64,000 bases of DNA from CAKKQX01 sp963734595 (GCA_963734595.1 CAVTHV010000037.1:1-64000), one strand, 5' to 3'. Positions 26,747 through 36,094 are shown, counted from the first letter of the stretch. Notes: generated by a model not told the origin, from the letters alone. Numbers and translations are program-made.

Positions 26747-28301
26747 TCAGTGCGCGCCGGCCGCCGCATCGGCGCCCGCGTCGCCCCTGACCGGGCGCGC
26801 CAGCCACACCACGGCGATCAGCAGCAGAAACAGCAGCGCCGAGACGTAAAAGATGTCGTTGGCCGAAAGCATGAACGCCTGCTGGTCGATCGCGCGGTTC
26901 AGCATGTCGTAGCTTTGCTGCCGGGCTCATGCCGGCCGCCTGCATGTTCGCCAGCGCCTGCATCGAAGTCGGATCGTATTGCGTGATGCGTTCCGCGAGT
27001 TGCGCGTGATGCAGGCTCGCGCGGCGGTCCCACCAGGTGGTCGCGATCGAAGTGCCGAACGAGCCGGCGGTGATGCGCGAGAAATTGAACAGTCCCGACG
27101 CGGCGGGAATCCGGTCCGGCGCGAGGCCCGAGAGGCTCAGCGTGACGAGCGGAATGAAGAAGACCGCCATCGCCGCGCCCTGGATGATGGTCGGCACCAT
27201 CAGCGTGCCGATAATCGGCGCTGGTGTTGAAGTGCGAACGCATGAACAGGACCAGCGCGAAGAATCAGGAACGACGAGGTCGCGAACAGCCGCGGATCCA
27301 CCTTGTGCACGGTCTTCCCCACCAGCGGCGTGAGCAGGATCGCGAGCAGGCCGACCGGCGCGAGCACCATGCCCGCCAGGGTCGCCGTGTAGCCCATGTA
27401 TTGCTGCAGCCACAGCGGCAGCAGCACCACGTTGCCGAAGAAACGCGCCGTAGGCCAGCGACATCGCGAGCGTGCTGGTCCAGAAATTGCGCCGGCCGAA
27501 CAGCCGCAGGTCGACCACCGGATGCTGGTCGGTCAGCTCCCACACGAGGAACAGCGAGAAGCCGACGACCGCGGCAATCGCGAGCGTCACGATCTGCCCG
27601 GAATGAAACCAGTCGAGATCCTTGCCCTTGTCGAGTATCACCTGCAGCGCGCCCACCCAGATCACGAGCAGCCCGAGCCCCACGCCGTCGATCGGCAATT
27701 TGAGCGTGGGCGTTTCGCGCTTCCTGTAGATCGTCCAGGTTGCAGCCGCAGCCAGAAGACCGACCGGCACATTGATGTAGAAAATCCACGGCCATGCGAG
27801 GTTGTCGGTGATGGTCCCGCCGAGCAGCGGCCCCGCTATCGGCGCCACCAGCACCGTGATCGCCCACATCGCGAGCGCGCTGCCCGCCTTCGCCTTCGGA
27901 TAGCTCGACAGCAACAGCGACTGCGACAGCGGGATCATCGGTCCCGCCACGGCGCCCTGGATCACGCGGAACAGGATGAGCAATTCGATCGAGGGCGCCA
28001 TCGCGCAGAGCAGCGATGCGGCGACGAACAGGAGCACCGAGGCCGTGAATAACCGCACCTGCCCGTAGCGCTGCGTGAGCCAGCCGGTGAGCGGCAGCGA
28101 AATCGCATTCGCGACGCCGAACGAGGTGATGACCCAGGTGCCCTGGTCGGGCGAGACGCCGAGATCGCCGGCGATCGCGGGAATCGACACGTTGGCGATC
28201 GACGTGTCGAGCACGTTCATGAACGTGGCGAGCGACAGCGCGATGGTGCCGATCACCAGGCTGCTGCCGGAAAGCGGCGCGGTGTGGGATTGAGCGCTCA
28301 T
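26747..28301 (-). pseudogene. EmrB/QacA-type 14-helix MFS drug efflux permease (about four frameshifts)
   Basis: Start ATG at 28301. The first half is intact: FMNVLDTSIANVSIPAIAGD (motif D1), SFGVANAISLPLTGWLTQRY (motif A) and VIQGAVAGPMIPLSQSLLLS. Shifts near 27445, 27265, 27225 and 26925 split the rest: VLLPLWLQQYMGYTATLAGM, MVPTIIQGAAMAVFFIPLVT, and a last helix FYVSALLFLLLIAVVWLARP ending at the TGA at 26747. It would export drugs or toxic compounds with EmrA and the NodT-type outer-membrane channel encoded in the same operon. As sequenced it is not functional. Confidence 0.88.
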
Positions 28302-28325
28302 GATTGTTCCCGCGCGGCGGATGCG

Positions 28326-29645
28326 TTACTGGACTTTCACCCGGCGCAGGACCGCGGCTCCGGTGTGATCGGTGCGGGCGATGCGGTGGGGCTGCGGCGC
28401 GCCGCCGCGACCCGGATCGGCCGCGGCAACCGGCGCCGCTGCCGCTTCGTTGGCCGCGATGATGGATTTCACGCGTTCGTTCGCGAGCTGGTCGACGGAA
28501 TGAAAGACCGCCGTCTCATAGGTGTTCGCGGTCTGCGCGACCTGCGGCATGCGGCTGCCGCTGCGGTCGCGGGTATCGACCTCGGCCTGCATCGAAAGGC
28601 CGATTTGCAGCGGATGCGCGGCAAGCTCGCGCGGATCGAGCGCGATGCGCACCGGCACGCGCTGCACGATCTTGATCCAGTTGCCGGTCGCGTTCTGCGC
28701 CGGCAGCAGCGCGAACGCGGCGCCGGTGCCCGCGCCGAAACCCGAGATCCGGCCGTGGTAGACCACTTTGCCGCCGTAGATGTCGGCGGTCACGGTCACC
28801 GGCTGGCCGATGCGCATGCCGGCGAGCTGCGGCTCCTTGAAATTGGCATCGATCCAGACCTGGTCGAGCGGCACCACCGCCATCAGTGGCGTGCCGGGAC
28901 TCACGCGCTGGCCGAGTTGCACGCTTCGCTTGGCGACGAATCCCGAGACCGGCGCCGGCAGCGCGGTGCGCGCATACGTGAGGTAGGCATCGTGCACGCG
29001 CGCGGCGGCGTTTTTGACGTCGGGATGGTTTTCCACCGTCGTGTGATCGATGCGCGCGCGATTTACCGCAAGCCCCTGCTCTGCGGCCACCAGCGCGGCC
29101 TGCGCGCTGCTCACCGCATCGCGCGCATGCTGGAGTTCTTCCCTCGATATCGCGCCCGAGCTCGCGAGCCGCTCGCGGCGGGCAAGGTCTTCCTTCGTCT
29201 TCGCCAGATCGGACTGCCGCATGTCTACGGTCGCCTGCAGCTGCCCGCTCGTCGCAAACAGGCTGCGGACCTCGCGCACCGTCTTCGCAAGCTGCGCTTC
29301 AGCCTGGTCGAGCGCGACGCGCGAGTCGGCCCGGTCGAGTTGCACCAGCGTCTGCCCGGCCTTGACGAAATTGGTGTCGTCGGCCCCGATCTCGACGACC
29401 GTTCCCGAGATCTGCGGCGTGATCTGCACCACGTTGCCGCCGACGTAGGCGTCGTCCGTCGACTGGATGTAGCGCAAGTCGATCGCCCAATAGACGCCAT
29501 AGCCGATTCCCGCCAGGGCGAAAACGCCGGCGACCAGCGCGAGCCAGCGCCGGCGCCTGCCTGCCATTGCGGCGTTTGCGCCGGCTGCAGGGCTGGCCGC
29601 GGGAGCGACGGGATCGTTTACCGGAGAATGGGTTTTCTCGTTCAT
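28326..29645 (-). CDS. EmrA/HlyD-type membrane fusion protein
   Basis: A 439-residue periplasmic adaptor: an N-terminal cytoplasmic stretch, one membrane helix (WLALVAGVFALAGIGYGVYW), the lipoyl/barrel-sandwich halves (YVGGNVVQITPQISGTVVEI and LPAPVSGFVAKRSVQLGQRV) around an alpha-helical hairpin, and the beta-barrel GTPLMAVVPLDQVWIDANFK. It links the inner-membrane MFS permease to the outer-membrane channel. Its ATG overlaps the channel gene's stop by four bases (ATGA). The frame is intact. Confidence 0.92.
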   Translation of the reverse strand: MNEKTHSPVNDPVAPAASPAAGANAAMAGRRRRWLALVAGVFALAGIGYGVYWAIDLRYIQSTDDAYVGGNVVQITPQISGTVVEIGADDTNFVKAGQTLVQLDRADSRVALDQAEAQLAKTVREVRSLFATSGQLQATVDMRQSDLAKTKEDLARRERLASSGAISREELQHARDAVSSAQAALVAAEQGLAVNRARIDHTTVENHPDVKNAAARVHDAYLTYARTALPAPVSGFVAKRSVQLGQRVSPGTPLMAVVPLDQVWIDANFKEPQLAGMRIGQPVTVTADIYGGKVVYHGRISGFGAGTGAAFALLPAQNATGNWIKIVQRVPVRIALDPRELAAHPLQIGLSMQAEVDTRDRSGSRMPQVAQTANTYETAVFHSVDQLANERVKSIIAANEAAAAPVAAADPGRGGAPQPHRIARTDHTGAAVLRRVKVQ

Positions 29646-31127
29646 GATGCGGTTCCTTTAAAAATCAGTTCAACGCCTGCGGGCCGCCGGCGGTGGACCG
29701 GCGTGCCGTCAAAGCCGCCGCCCAGTGCGCGGACCAGATTGATCGACAGGTCGAGCTCGCGCGCGCGCAAATCGGCGTCGAGGCTTTGCTGCGCGAACAG
29801 TTGCGATTCGGCGATCAATACATCCAGGTAGTTGCCGACGCCTTCACGAAAGCGCTGTAACGCCAGGTCGTACGCTTCCTGTGCGGCCGCCTGCGCGATC
29901 TTCTGCTGTTTGCGCTGCTCGTCGAGACTGCGGAAAGACGTCAGCTGGTCGACCACGTCGCGCAAGGCGTCGACCAGCGTCTGGTTGTAGACCTCGACTG
30001 CGGCGTCGTAATCCGCGTCACGTCCGGCGAGATTGCCGCGCAGCCGGCCGCCGTCGAAAATCGGCAGCGTCAGCGCCGGGCCGGCTCCCAGAGTCCGGTT
30101 CGCCGCCTGCAGGAATCCGGGCAGGCCGATACTCTGGAAGCCGATGAATGCGGTCAGGCTGACGTTGGGATAGAACTGCGCTTTGGCGACATCGATGTCC
30201 TTGCGCGCCGCTTCGACGCGCCAGCGCTGGGCGAGGATGTCGGGACGGCGGCCGAGCAGCTCGGCGGGCAGCGTCGAAGGAATCTCCACCGCGCCGAGTG
30301 CGCGGGCCGAAGGCCGTGCGATCTCGAGACCGCGATCGGGCCCCTGTCCCAGCAACGCCGCCAGCTGGTTGCGGGTCAGTCCTATCGTTTCCTGCAGCTG
30401 CGCGATCCGCTCGCGGGTTGCCGGCAACGCCGACTCGGCCTGCTTTACCGCCAGTTTGGAGTTGATTCCGGCATTGTAGAGGTCGAGCGTGAGCGTATAA
30501 ATCTGCTGCTGCTCGCCGAGTTTTTTTTCGGCGACATCGAGCTGCAGATACGCGCGCTGCAATTGCACGTAGGCCTGTGCGACATTCGCCGACAGCGCGA
30601 GCTTTGCCGCGAAAGCGTCGATCTCGGCGGCTTTCGCCTTGCCCAGCGCGCTGTCATAGGCCGCGCGGTTCTTGCCCCACAGGTCGAGTTCGTAGTCCAG
30701 CGTGGCCTGAAGCTGCGCCTGCGTCTCCCACGCGCCGCCGAACGGCGGCGGAATCAGGCCGTGTTCGGGAAAGCGCTGGCGCGTGATCGCCGCATCGCCG
30801 TTGACCTGCGGGTAGAGCGCCGAGTTCGCCGTTTGCGCAAAAGCCAGCGCCCGGCGCGCGCGCGCTTCGGCCACCCGCAGCGTGGGACTGCCGGCGAGCG
30901 CCTCGTCGATCAGCCGATCGAGTTGCGGATCATTGAACCGCTTCCACCAGTCCGCGGCGGGCCATGCGGCCGCCGACAGCCGGCTGCCCGCGATCGATTT
31001 GGCGGCGGCGAGACTGTCCGCGGCGCCGGGCGACGACCTGGGGAGCGAGGCCCTGCATGTTCGCGCAGCCCGCGGTGAGCATCGTGATCAGCAGCGCGCC
31101 CGCGATCCTGTTCATTTGAATTTTCAT
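29642..31127 (-). pseudogene. NodT-family outer-membrane efflux lipoprotein (one frameshift)
   Basis: The start at 31127 (MKIQMNRIAG) gives a lipoprotein signal with lipobox LTAGC. After a shift near 31033 the frame continues DWWKRFNDPQLDRLIDEALA, SPTLRVAEARARRALAFAQT and so on through the TolC-like coiled-coil channel repeats (YELDLWGKNRAAYDSALGKA, RRPDILAQRWRVEAARKDID). One base repairs a protein of about 494 residues. It overlaps the EmrA-like gene and begins one base after the small membrane protein gene. Confidence 0.88.
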
Positions 31128-31128
31128 G

Positions 31129-31269
31129 TCATGCCTTCCGATGCCTGTGCTCAAAAAGCCAGATGAGCAGCACGATTAAAAAGCCCCCGGGCAACGCCAG
31201 CGCCAGCGCGAAATAGGGGCCGAGCTTGCGCAGGCGCTGGAGAATTCGTTGTTTTGGCGAAACATTCAT
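31129..31269 (-). CDS. 46-residue single-span membrane protein in the efflux operon
   Basis: An ATG at 31269 opens a 46-residue frame: a basic amphipathic start MNVSPKQRILQRLRKLGPYF, one strong membrane helix (ALALALPGGFLIVLLIWLF) and a basic end EHRHRKA. Its stop is one base from the NodT-like start (TGACATG), so it is translated in the same transcript. The size and form suit a small accessory or stabilising subunit of the efflux system. I know no named family; the frame has too little length for chance to be excluded without conservation data. Confidence 0.65.
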   Translation of the reverse strand: MNVSPKQRILQRLRKLGPYFALALALPGGFLIVLLIWLFEHRHRKA

Positions 31270-31344
31270 ATTCGGTGTGCCGGTGGCGGCGGATACGCTT
31301 GTCAGGGCTGTTTCTGCCCAGGCAAATATCCAGATAAAAAATTT

Positions 31345-31812
31345 TCAGGCGTTGGCGAGGATGCGCTGCAGGAAACCCTCGAGCTGGCGGGCCTCGCTCT
31401 TGGTGAAGCCGCGCAGCAGGCGGTTGAGCACCCCGACCACGCTCACCCGCAGCTTGGGAAACACCGCCTTGCCTTCGGCGGTGAGCTCGAGATTCACCGC
31501 GCGGCGGTCCTCGGCGCTGCGCACGCGCCGGATGAAACCCTTGGCCTCGAGGCGGTCGATCATGCGCGTCATCGCGCCCGGGTCGTACGAGATGCCCTTG
31601 CACAGCTGCGAGGCCGAATCCGCGAGGCTGTACGCGAGATGCCCCATGATGATGTACTGCGCGGCCGTCACGTCGAGCGGCGCGAGTTCGCGGTCGATCG
31701 CCTCGATGAACTCCGTTCGCACGCGGTTGATCAGGTAGCCGATGCTGCTGCTCGGCTGGATGGTTTTCGGATCGTAGATGTCGCCCACGTTGCGCTCCGT
31801 CTTGATGACCAT
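31345..31812 (-). CDS. MarR-family transcriptional regulator
   Basis: Winged-helix MarR protein of about 155 residues: dimerisation helix SIGYLINRVRTEFIEAIDRE, recognition region DPGAMTRMIDRLEAKGFIRR, wing SAEDRRAVNLELTAEGK. First gene of the small protein-NodT-EmrA-EmrB operon and its likely repressor, released by the exported drug. The start is either ATG at 31812, which would make the mRNA leaderless given the promoter position, or GTG at 31788, preceded by ACGGAGCGCAAC. Confidence 0.9.
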   Translation of the reverse strand: MVIKTERNVGDIYDPKTIQPSSSIGYLINRVRTEFIEAIDRELAPLDVTAAQYIIMGHLAYSLADSASQLCKGISYDPGAMTRMIDRLEAKGFIRRVRSAEDRRAVNLELTAEGKAVFPKLRVSVVGVLNRLLRGFTKSEARQLEGFLQRILANA

Positions 31813-31818
31813 GCGCCG

Positions 31819-31846
31819 ATTATATTGCCTAGGCAATGATTGTCAA
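31819..31846 (-). promoter_or_regulatory. Consensus promoter with MarR operator TTGCCTAGGCAA in its spacer
   Basis: Minus strand: TTGACA (31846-31841), 16-base spacer, TATAAT (31824-31819), both perfect. The spacer is filled by TTGCCTAGGCAA (31836-31825), a perfect twelve-base palindrome of the TTGC-N4-GCAA type bound by MarR/EmrR-like repressors. A protein bound here would block RNA polymerase directly. Transcription should begin about 31812. Confidence 0.85.
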
Positions 31847-31921
31847 GGCTTTTATTGCGTGGGCAGGCATGCGCCTGTTTTTCAGGACGAAACCGGGCCC
31901 GGCCGGCGGCGAAAGCCCCCG

Positions 31922-32863
31922 CTATCCAACCGCGGGGCGGCCCGCGCTCGTTACCTGTCGTATCGTCCGCCTGCTGCTGCGTCGCGGCACCAGCAGGTCG
32001 ATGAAGTCTCTCAAGTGCGGCCGGGTGGCCGTGTCGTCCTGCAGGATCGCGGAGGCGATCGTCGGTTCGAAGATGTGGCTGGCGTCGATCGCTTTGACAC
32101 CGGTTTCCGAACGTGGATGCACTGCAATGGTGGGAATGACGGCGATGCCGAAGCCCGCCTCCACATAGGTCTTTATCACCTCGATGTCGGGCGCGCGCAT
32201 GACGATGTCCGGGTGCAGGCCGTGGGACGCGAACCGCTCGGCAACCAGGTTGCCAAGCCGGGTTCCGGAGCCGGTGGTGATAAACGGATAGCGCGCTATC
32301 GCTTCAAGCGCAGGCCGGCGTTGCCTGAGCAGCGGATGGCCGCGGGGGACGATTACGCAGTGCGGCATCCGGAAGCACGGGATGCTGACGAGCCCGGGCG
32401 AACGCTCCAGGGTTGTCGTCCCCAGCCCGATGTCCGCCTCCGCCGTCGATACCCGGTACGCGATCTCCGACGGACTGCATTGCACCAGGTGAATGCTGAT
32501 CCGCGGGTAGCGGCTGCGGAATTTCTTGAGGATCGGCAGCAGCGTGTAGCGGGCATGCACGTGCGTGGTGGCAATGACGATTTGCCCTTTGTCCGGGTCG
32601 CCCTCGTCCGCGAGAATCTGCTTCAGCGTCTCCGCCTCCTTGAGGATGCGGCGGGCCGTGGGGAGTATCGCATCGCCGCCGGCCGTCAGGCCGGTCGCGC
32701 GATTGCGCCGGCGCAACAGCAGCCGGGTGTTCAGCTCTTCCTCGAGGAGCCGCAACTGCTTGCTGATCCCCGGCTGGGACGTATGCAGTTTTGAAGCGGC
32801 CCGGGTGATGCTGAATGATTCGTCCACGATCGTGCACAGGTAGCGGAGCTGCTGGAGTTTCAT
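31922..32863 (-). CDS. LysR-family regulator, CysB-like
   Basis: A 313-residue LysR protein beginning MKLQQLRYLCTIVDESFSIT, with the helix-turn-helix KLHTSQPGISKQLRLLEEEL. The effector domain follows CysB closely (IATTHVHARYTLLPILKKFR, DIEVIKTYVEAGFGIAVIPT), a regulator of sulphur assimilation that senses O- or N-acetylserine and sulphate. The start at 32863 is chosen over 32872 because CysB proteins begin MKLQQLR. It is divergent from a hydratase-CoA transferase-Bug operon, which it may control; a sulphur link is then possible but unproven. Confidence 0.88.
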   Translation of the reverse strand: MKLQQLRYLCTIVDESFSITRAASKLHTSQPGISKQLRLLEEELNTRLLLRRRNRATGLTAGGDAILPTARRILKEAETLKQILADEGDPDKGQIVIATTHVHARYTLLPILKKFRSRYPRISIHLVQCSPSEIAYRVSTAEADIGLGTTTLERSPGLVSIPCFRMPHCVIVPRGHPLLRQRRPALEAIARYPFITTGSGTRLGNLVAERFASHGLHPDIVMRAPDIEVIKTYVEAGFGIAVIPTIAVHPRSETGVKAIDASHIFEPTIASAILQDDTATRPHLRDFIDLLVPRRSSRRTIRQVTSAGRPAVG

Positions 32864-32963
32864 GTGTTTCACCAGATCATTTGGTTATTTTGGAATGATA
32901 AAACATTTCTTGTTGGAATAGCAGGGCGGCCCTATCATCTGCCCCACATTCAAGGAGGAATTT

Positions 32964-33815
32964 ATGGCGCAGGACATGGCAGGACTCAAAAAGTGGATCG
33001 GCGTAAAAGAATCGGCAATCGATTATGTGACGGTGCCCACGATTCATCGTCTCAGCGCGCTGCTCGACCGCGACGATCCGTTTCCCAGGATCGGCGATCC
33101 GCTGCCCATCGGCTGGCACGCGATCCTGTTTCCGCGGGTCGTGCGGCAATCGCAGATCGGGCCGGACGGTCATCCCGCGCGCGGCGATTTCCTGCCGCCC
33201 GTGCCGCTGCCGCGGCGCATGTTCGCCGGCAAGACCGTCACGTTCAGCGGCGAATTGCGCGTCGGCGACGAAGTCCGCCGCGAGTCGGTGATTCAGGACG
33301 TGGAACTGAAACAGGGCCGGACGGGCGAGATGATCTTCGTCACGGTCAAGACCGACATCTACGGTCCGCGGGGGCTGGCGATCACTGAATTGCAGAGGAT
33401 CGTCTACAGAGATGCGCCCGATCCCAATGCCAAACCGACGCCGCCCCAGGCGCCGCCCGCGCAGGCGAAATGGGAAAAAATCGTCATCCCCGACAACGTC
33501 ATGCTGTTCCGCTTTTCCGCGCTGACTTTCAACGGCCACCGCATTCACTACGACCTGCCCTATGTCACCGGGACCGAGGGCTATCCCGGCCTGATCGTCA
33601 ACGGGAATCTGAGCACGCTGATGATGTTCGAGCTTGCGCGCGAGCATGCGGGCCGGCCCATCAAGCGCTTTTCCTCGCGCAATGTGAGTCCGCTGTTCGT
33701 CGGACGGCCCCTGCACGTTTGCGGAGCGCCCGCGGACGACAACAAGTCCGTCAAGCTGTGGGTGACCAACGACAAGGGTGCCGTCGCCCTTACCGCCGAC
33801 GCGGAACTCGTTTAA
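32964..33815 (+). CDS. FAS1-like/MaoC-type double-hotdog acyl-CoA hydratase (mesaconyl-C4-CoA hydratase-like)
   Basis: A 283-residue protein. The N-terminal hotdog (HRLSALLDRDDPFPRIGDPL to FLPPVPLPRRMFAGKTVTFS) and C-terminal hotdog (LFRFSALTFNGHRIHYDLPY, PGLIVNGNLSTLMMFELARE) are those of the HTD2/FAS1-like dehydratase family, which includes mesaconyl-C4-CoA and related hydratases. The HRIHYD segment carries the catalytic His. AAGGAGGAATTT precedes the ATG. The CoA-transferase gene follows by 11 bases, so both should act on the same acid, perhaps a branched C5 dicarboxylate. Confidence 0.82.
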   Translation: MAQDMAGLKKWIGVKESAIDYVTVPTIHRLSALLDRDDPFPRIGDPLPIGWHAILFPRVVRQSQIGPDGHPARGDFLPPVPLPRRMFAGKTVTFSGELRVGDEVRRESVIQDVELKQGRTGEMIFVTVKTDIYGPRGLAITELQRIVYRDAPDPNAKPTPPQAPPAQAKWEKIVIPDNVMLFRFSALTFNGHRIHYDLPYVTGTEGYPGLIVNGNLSTLMMFELAREHAGRPIKRFSSRNVSPLFVGRPLHVCGAPADDNKSVKLWVTNDKGAVALTADAELV

Positions 33816-33826
33816 GAGCGGCGCAT

Positions 33827-35038
33827 ATGGCAGGCGGCCCTCTCGAAGGCATAAGAGTAGTCGACATGACCTCGGTCGTTGTCGGGCCGATGGTGACGCA
33901 GGTTCTCGCCGATTACGGCGCCGACGTGATCAAGATCGAGCCGCCGGGCGGCGATCACGTGCGCGGCCTGGCCGGCAAGGGGCGCACCAAAGGCATGTCG
34001 TCCAAGTTTCTGCACCTGAACCGCAATAAGCGCTCTCTCGTTCTGGACATCAAGAAACCCCAGGGTTTCGAGATCCTGATGCAACTCATACGGCGCGCGG
34101 ATGTGCTGATCTGGAACATGCGGCCGGTTGCGATGGAAGCGCTGGGGCTCGACTATGAATCGGTGCGCGCCGCCAATCCCAAAATCATCTATTGCGGCAT
34201 CGTCGGTTTCGGCAGCAAAGGCCGCTATTCGGGCAAACCGGCTTACGACCCGATCATCCAGGGAATGGGCGGCATCGCGGCCCTCCATCACCGCGCGACG
34301 GGCGAACCGCGCTACGTGCCGATCGTCATGGCCGACAAAAACGCCGGCCTGGTCGCCACGCAAATGCTGCTGCTGGCGCTGTTTGCGCGCGAGCGGACCG
34401 GCGAGGGCCAGTGCGTGGAAGTCCCGATGTTCGAGAACATCGCCAAGTACGTGCTTGAAGAACACCTGTACCTGAAGACGTTTCAACCGCCTCTGGGGGA
34501 GATGGGCGACCCGCGCATTTTCGATCCCTCGGCCAAGCCCATTGCAACCAAAGACGGCTGGATATGCCTGGCTGCCAATACCAATGCGCAAGCCTTCGCG
34601 TTTTTCAAGGCGATCGGCAGGCCCGAGCTCAAGGACGATCCGCGTTTCTGCAGCATCGAGGCAAGATTTCAGAATGTGCGCGACTACTTCGGCCTGCGCT
34701 CCGCGGCGCTGGCGACCAAAACGACCGCGGAGTGGCTGCAGATCCTGGCCGACGCGGACGTTCCCGCGATGGCGTATAACACGCTCGAAGACCTGGTCGA
34801 GGATCCGCATCTCAAGGACGTCGGCCTGCTCAGGACCATCGACCATCCGACCGAAGGCAAAATCTACGACATCTGTCCGCCCAACAAGCTTTCCTGCGGT
34901 ACGCGCGACGATTATCTCGCCGCCCCCAAGATCGGGCAGCAAAGCCTCGAAATTCTGGGCGAGCTGGGATACGGAAAAGAAGCCATGATGGAACTGGTCC
35001 GCAATGGTGTAACCTTCGATGGCAGTCTGAAAACGTAA
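33827..35038 (+). CDS. CaiB/BaiF (class III) CoA transferase
   Basis: A 403-residue CoA transferase: GIRVVDMTSVVVGPMVTQVL, YGADVIKIEPPGGDHVRGL, LVLDIKKPQGFEILMQLIRR, IIQGMGGIAALHHRATGEPR (the catalytic Asp lies in YDPIIQG) and EILGELGYGKE. ATG 33827 is chosen as the first start after the hydratase stop that keeps the conserved N terminus. With the hydratase before it and the Bug receptor 18 bases after it, it forms a compact acid uptake and activation operon. Confidence 0.9.
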   Translation: MAGGPLEGIRVVDMTSVVVGPMVTQVLADYGADVIKIEPPGGDHVRGLAGKGRTKGMSSKFLHLNRNKRSLVLDIKKPQGFEILMQLIRRADVLIWNMRPVAMEALGLDYESVRAANPKIIYCGIVGFGSKGRYSGKPAYDPIIQGMGGIAALHHRATGEPRYVPIVMADKNAGLVATQMLLLALFARERTGEGQCVEVPMFENIAKYVLEEHLYLKTFQPPLGEMGDPRIFDPSAKPIATKDGWICLAANTNAQAFAFFKAIGRPELKDDPRFCSIEARFQNVRDYFGLRSAALATKTTAEWLQILADADVPAMAYNTLEDLVEDPHLKDVGLLRTIDHPTEGKIYDICPPNKLSCGTRDDYLAAPKIGQQSLEILGELGYGKEAMMELVRNGVTFDGSLKT

Positions 35039-35056
35039 ATTACGGGGGAGTCAATC

Positions 35057-36022
35057 ATGAGAACAACCCTTTCCGGCTGCGCGATGGCCGCATTGTTTCT
35101 GTTTTCAGCCTGCGCGCAAGCCCAGGCTTATCCCACAAGGCCGATTCGGCTGATCATCCCTTTTGCTCCCGGCGGAACCAATGACATCATCGGACGCCTC
35201 GTTGCCCAGAAACTGGGGGAGGCGATCGGACAGCAGGTCGTTCCGGACAATCGCGGCGGGGCCGGCGGCAGCATCGGCATGGAGGTGGCCGCAAAATCGG
35301 CGCCGGATGGTTACACCATCGTGATCGGCCATATCGGCACGCTGGCAGTGAACCCCACCTTGTACTCGAAGCTGGCCTACAACCCAGTGAAGGATTTCGA
35401 TCCGATCACGCTGATTGCGAAGTTACCAAACCTGATGGCCGTCAATCCGACGGTGCCCGCAAAAACCGTCGCCCAGCTCGTCGCACTGGCAAAATCCAAT
35501 CCGGGGAAATTAAGCTACGGATCCGGCGGCGTCGGCGGGGCAGGCCACCTCGCGACCGAGTACTTCAGGCTCCTCACGAAGATCGATATTGTTCACGTGC
35601 CGTATCGCGGCACCGGCCTTGCGGTGATCGATGTCATCTCGGGGCAGCTCGACATGGTGATGGCCGGCGTTCCGGCCATCGTTCCGCACACCCGCACCGG
35701 CAAGTTGCGGGCGCTGGGCGTCTCGTCATTGACCCGCCTGAGCATATTGCCGGACATTCCGACGATCGCTGAATCCGGCGCCCCGGGCTACGATGCAACG
35801 CAGTGGTACGGGATCCTGACTCCGGCGGGCACACCCAAGGCGATCCTCGCCTCGTTGCACGCAGGTTTGGAAAAAGCACTGGCCACTCCGAGCCTGAGAG
35901 AACGCTTTGCAGCGGACGGCGCGGAACCTTTCACGACGACTTCGGAGGAATTCGCCGCGTATATGAAACGCGAGATCGCCCGCTGGGCCCCGGTGATCAG
36001 GAAGGCGGGTCTGGTGCAATAA
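35057..36022 (+). CDS. Bug/TctC-type tripartite tricarboxylate receptor
   Basis: Intact 321-residue Bug protein: signal LFLFSACAQAQA, then RPIRLIIPFAPGGTNDIIGR, DNRGGAGGSIGMEVAAK, VHVPYRGTGLAVIDVISGQL and LPDIPTIAESGAPGYDATQW. GGGGGAG lies before the ATG. Last gene of the hydratase-CoA transferase operon, so it probably captures the acid which those enzymes process. A short hairpin (CCCCGT/ACGGGG) follows the stop. Confidence 0.92.
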   Translation: MRTTLSGCAMAALFLFSACAQAQAYPTRPIRLIIPFAPGGTNDIIGRLVAQKLGEAIGQQVVPDNRGGAGGSIGMEVAAKSAPDGYTIVIGHIGTLAVNPTLYSKLAYNPVKDFDPITLIAKLPNLMAVNPTVPAKTVAQLVALAKSNPGKLSYGSGGVGGAGHLATEYFRLLTKIDIVHVPYRGTGLAVIDVISGQLDMVMAGVPAIVPHTRTGKLRALGVSSLTRLSILPDIPTIAESGAPGYDATQWYGILTPAGTPKAILASLHAGLEKALATPSLRERFAADGAEPFTTTSEEFAAYMKREIARWAPVIRKAGLVQ

Positions 36023-36024
36023 AT

Positions 36025-36094
36025 CCCCGTAAAAACGGGGAACGGCCGGCAATTATTTCCCACGACGAGTGGAATCGCGGCTGGGAGCCGGTCG
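36025..36094 (+). repeat. Hairpin plus 58-base imperfect palindrome, copy 2
   Basis: CCCCGTAAAAACGGGG (36025-36040) is a six-base-pair hairpin with a four-base loop. It runs into the second copy of the element seen at 26646-26703: GAACGGCCGGCAAT, inner arms around TTTCCCACGACGAGTGGAA, then CGCGGCTGGGAGCCG. It lies just after the Bug stop and may work as an mRNA 3' end. The spacer to 36288 shows no gene. Confidence 0.6.
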
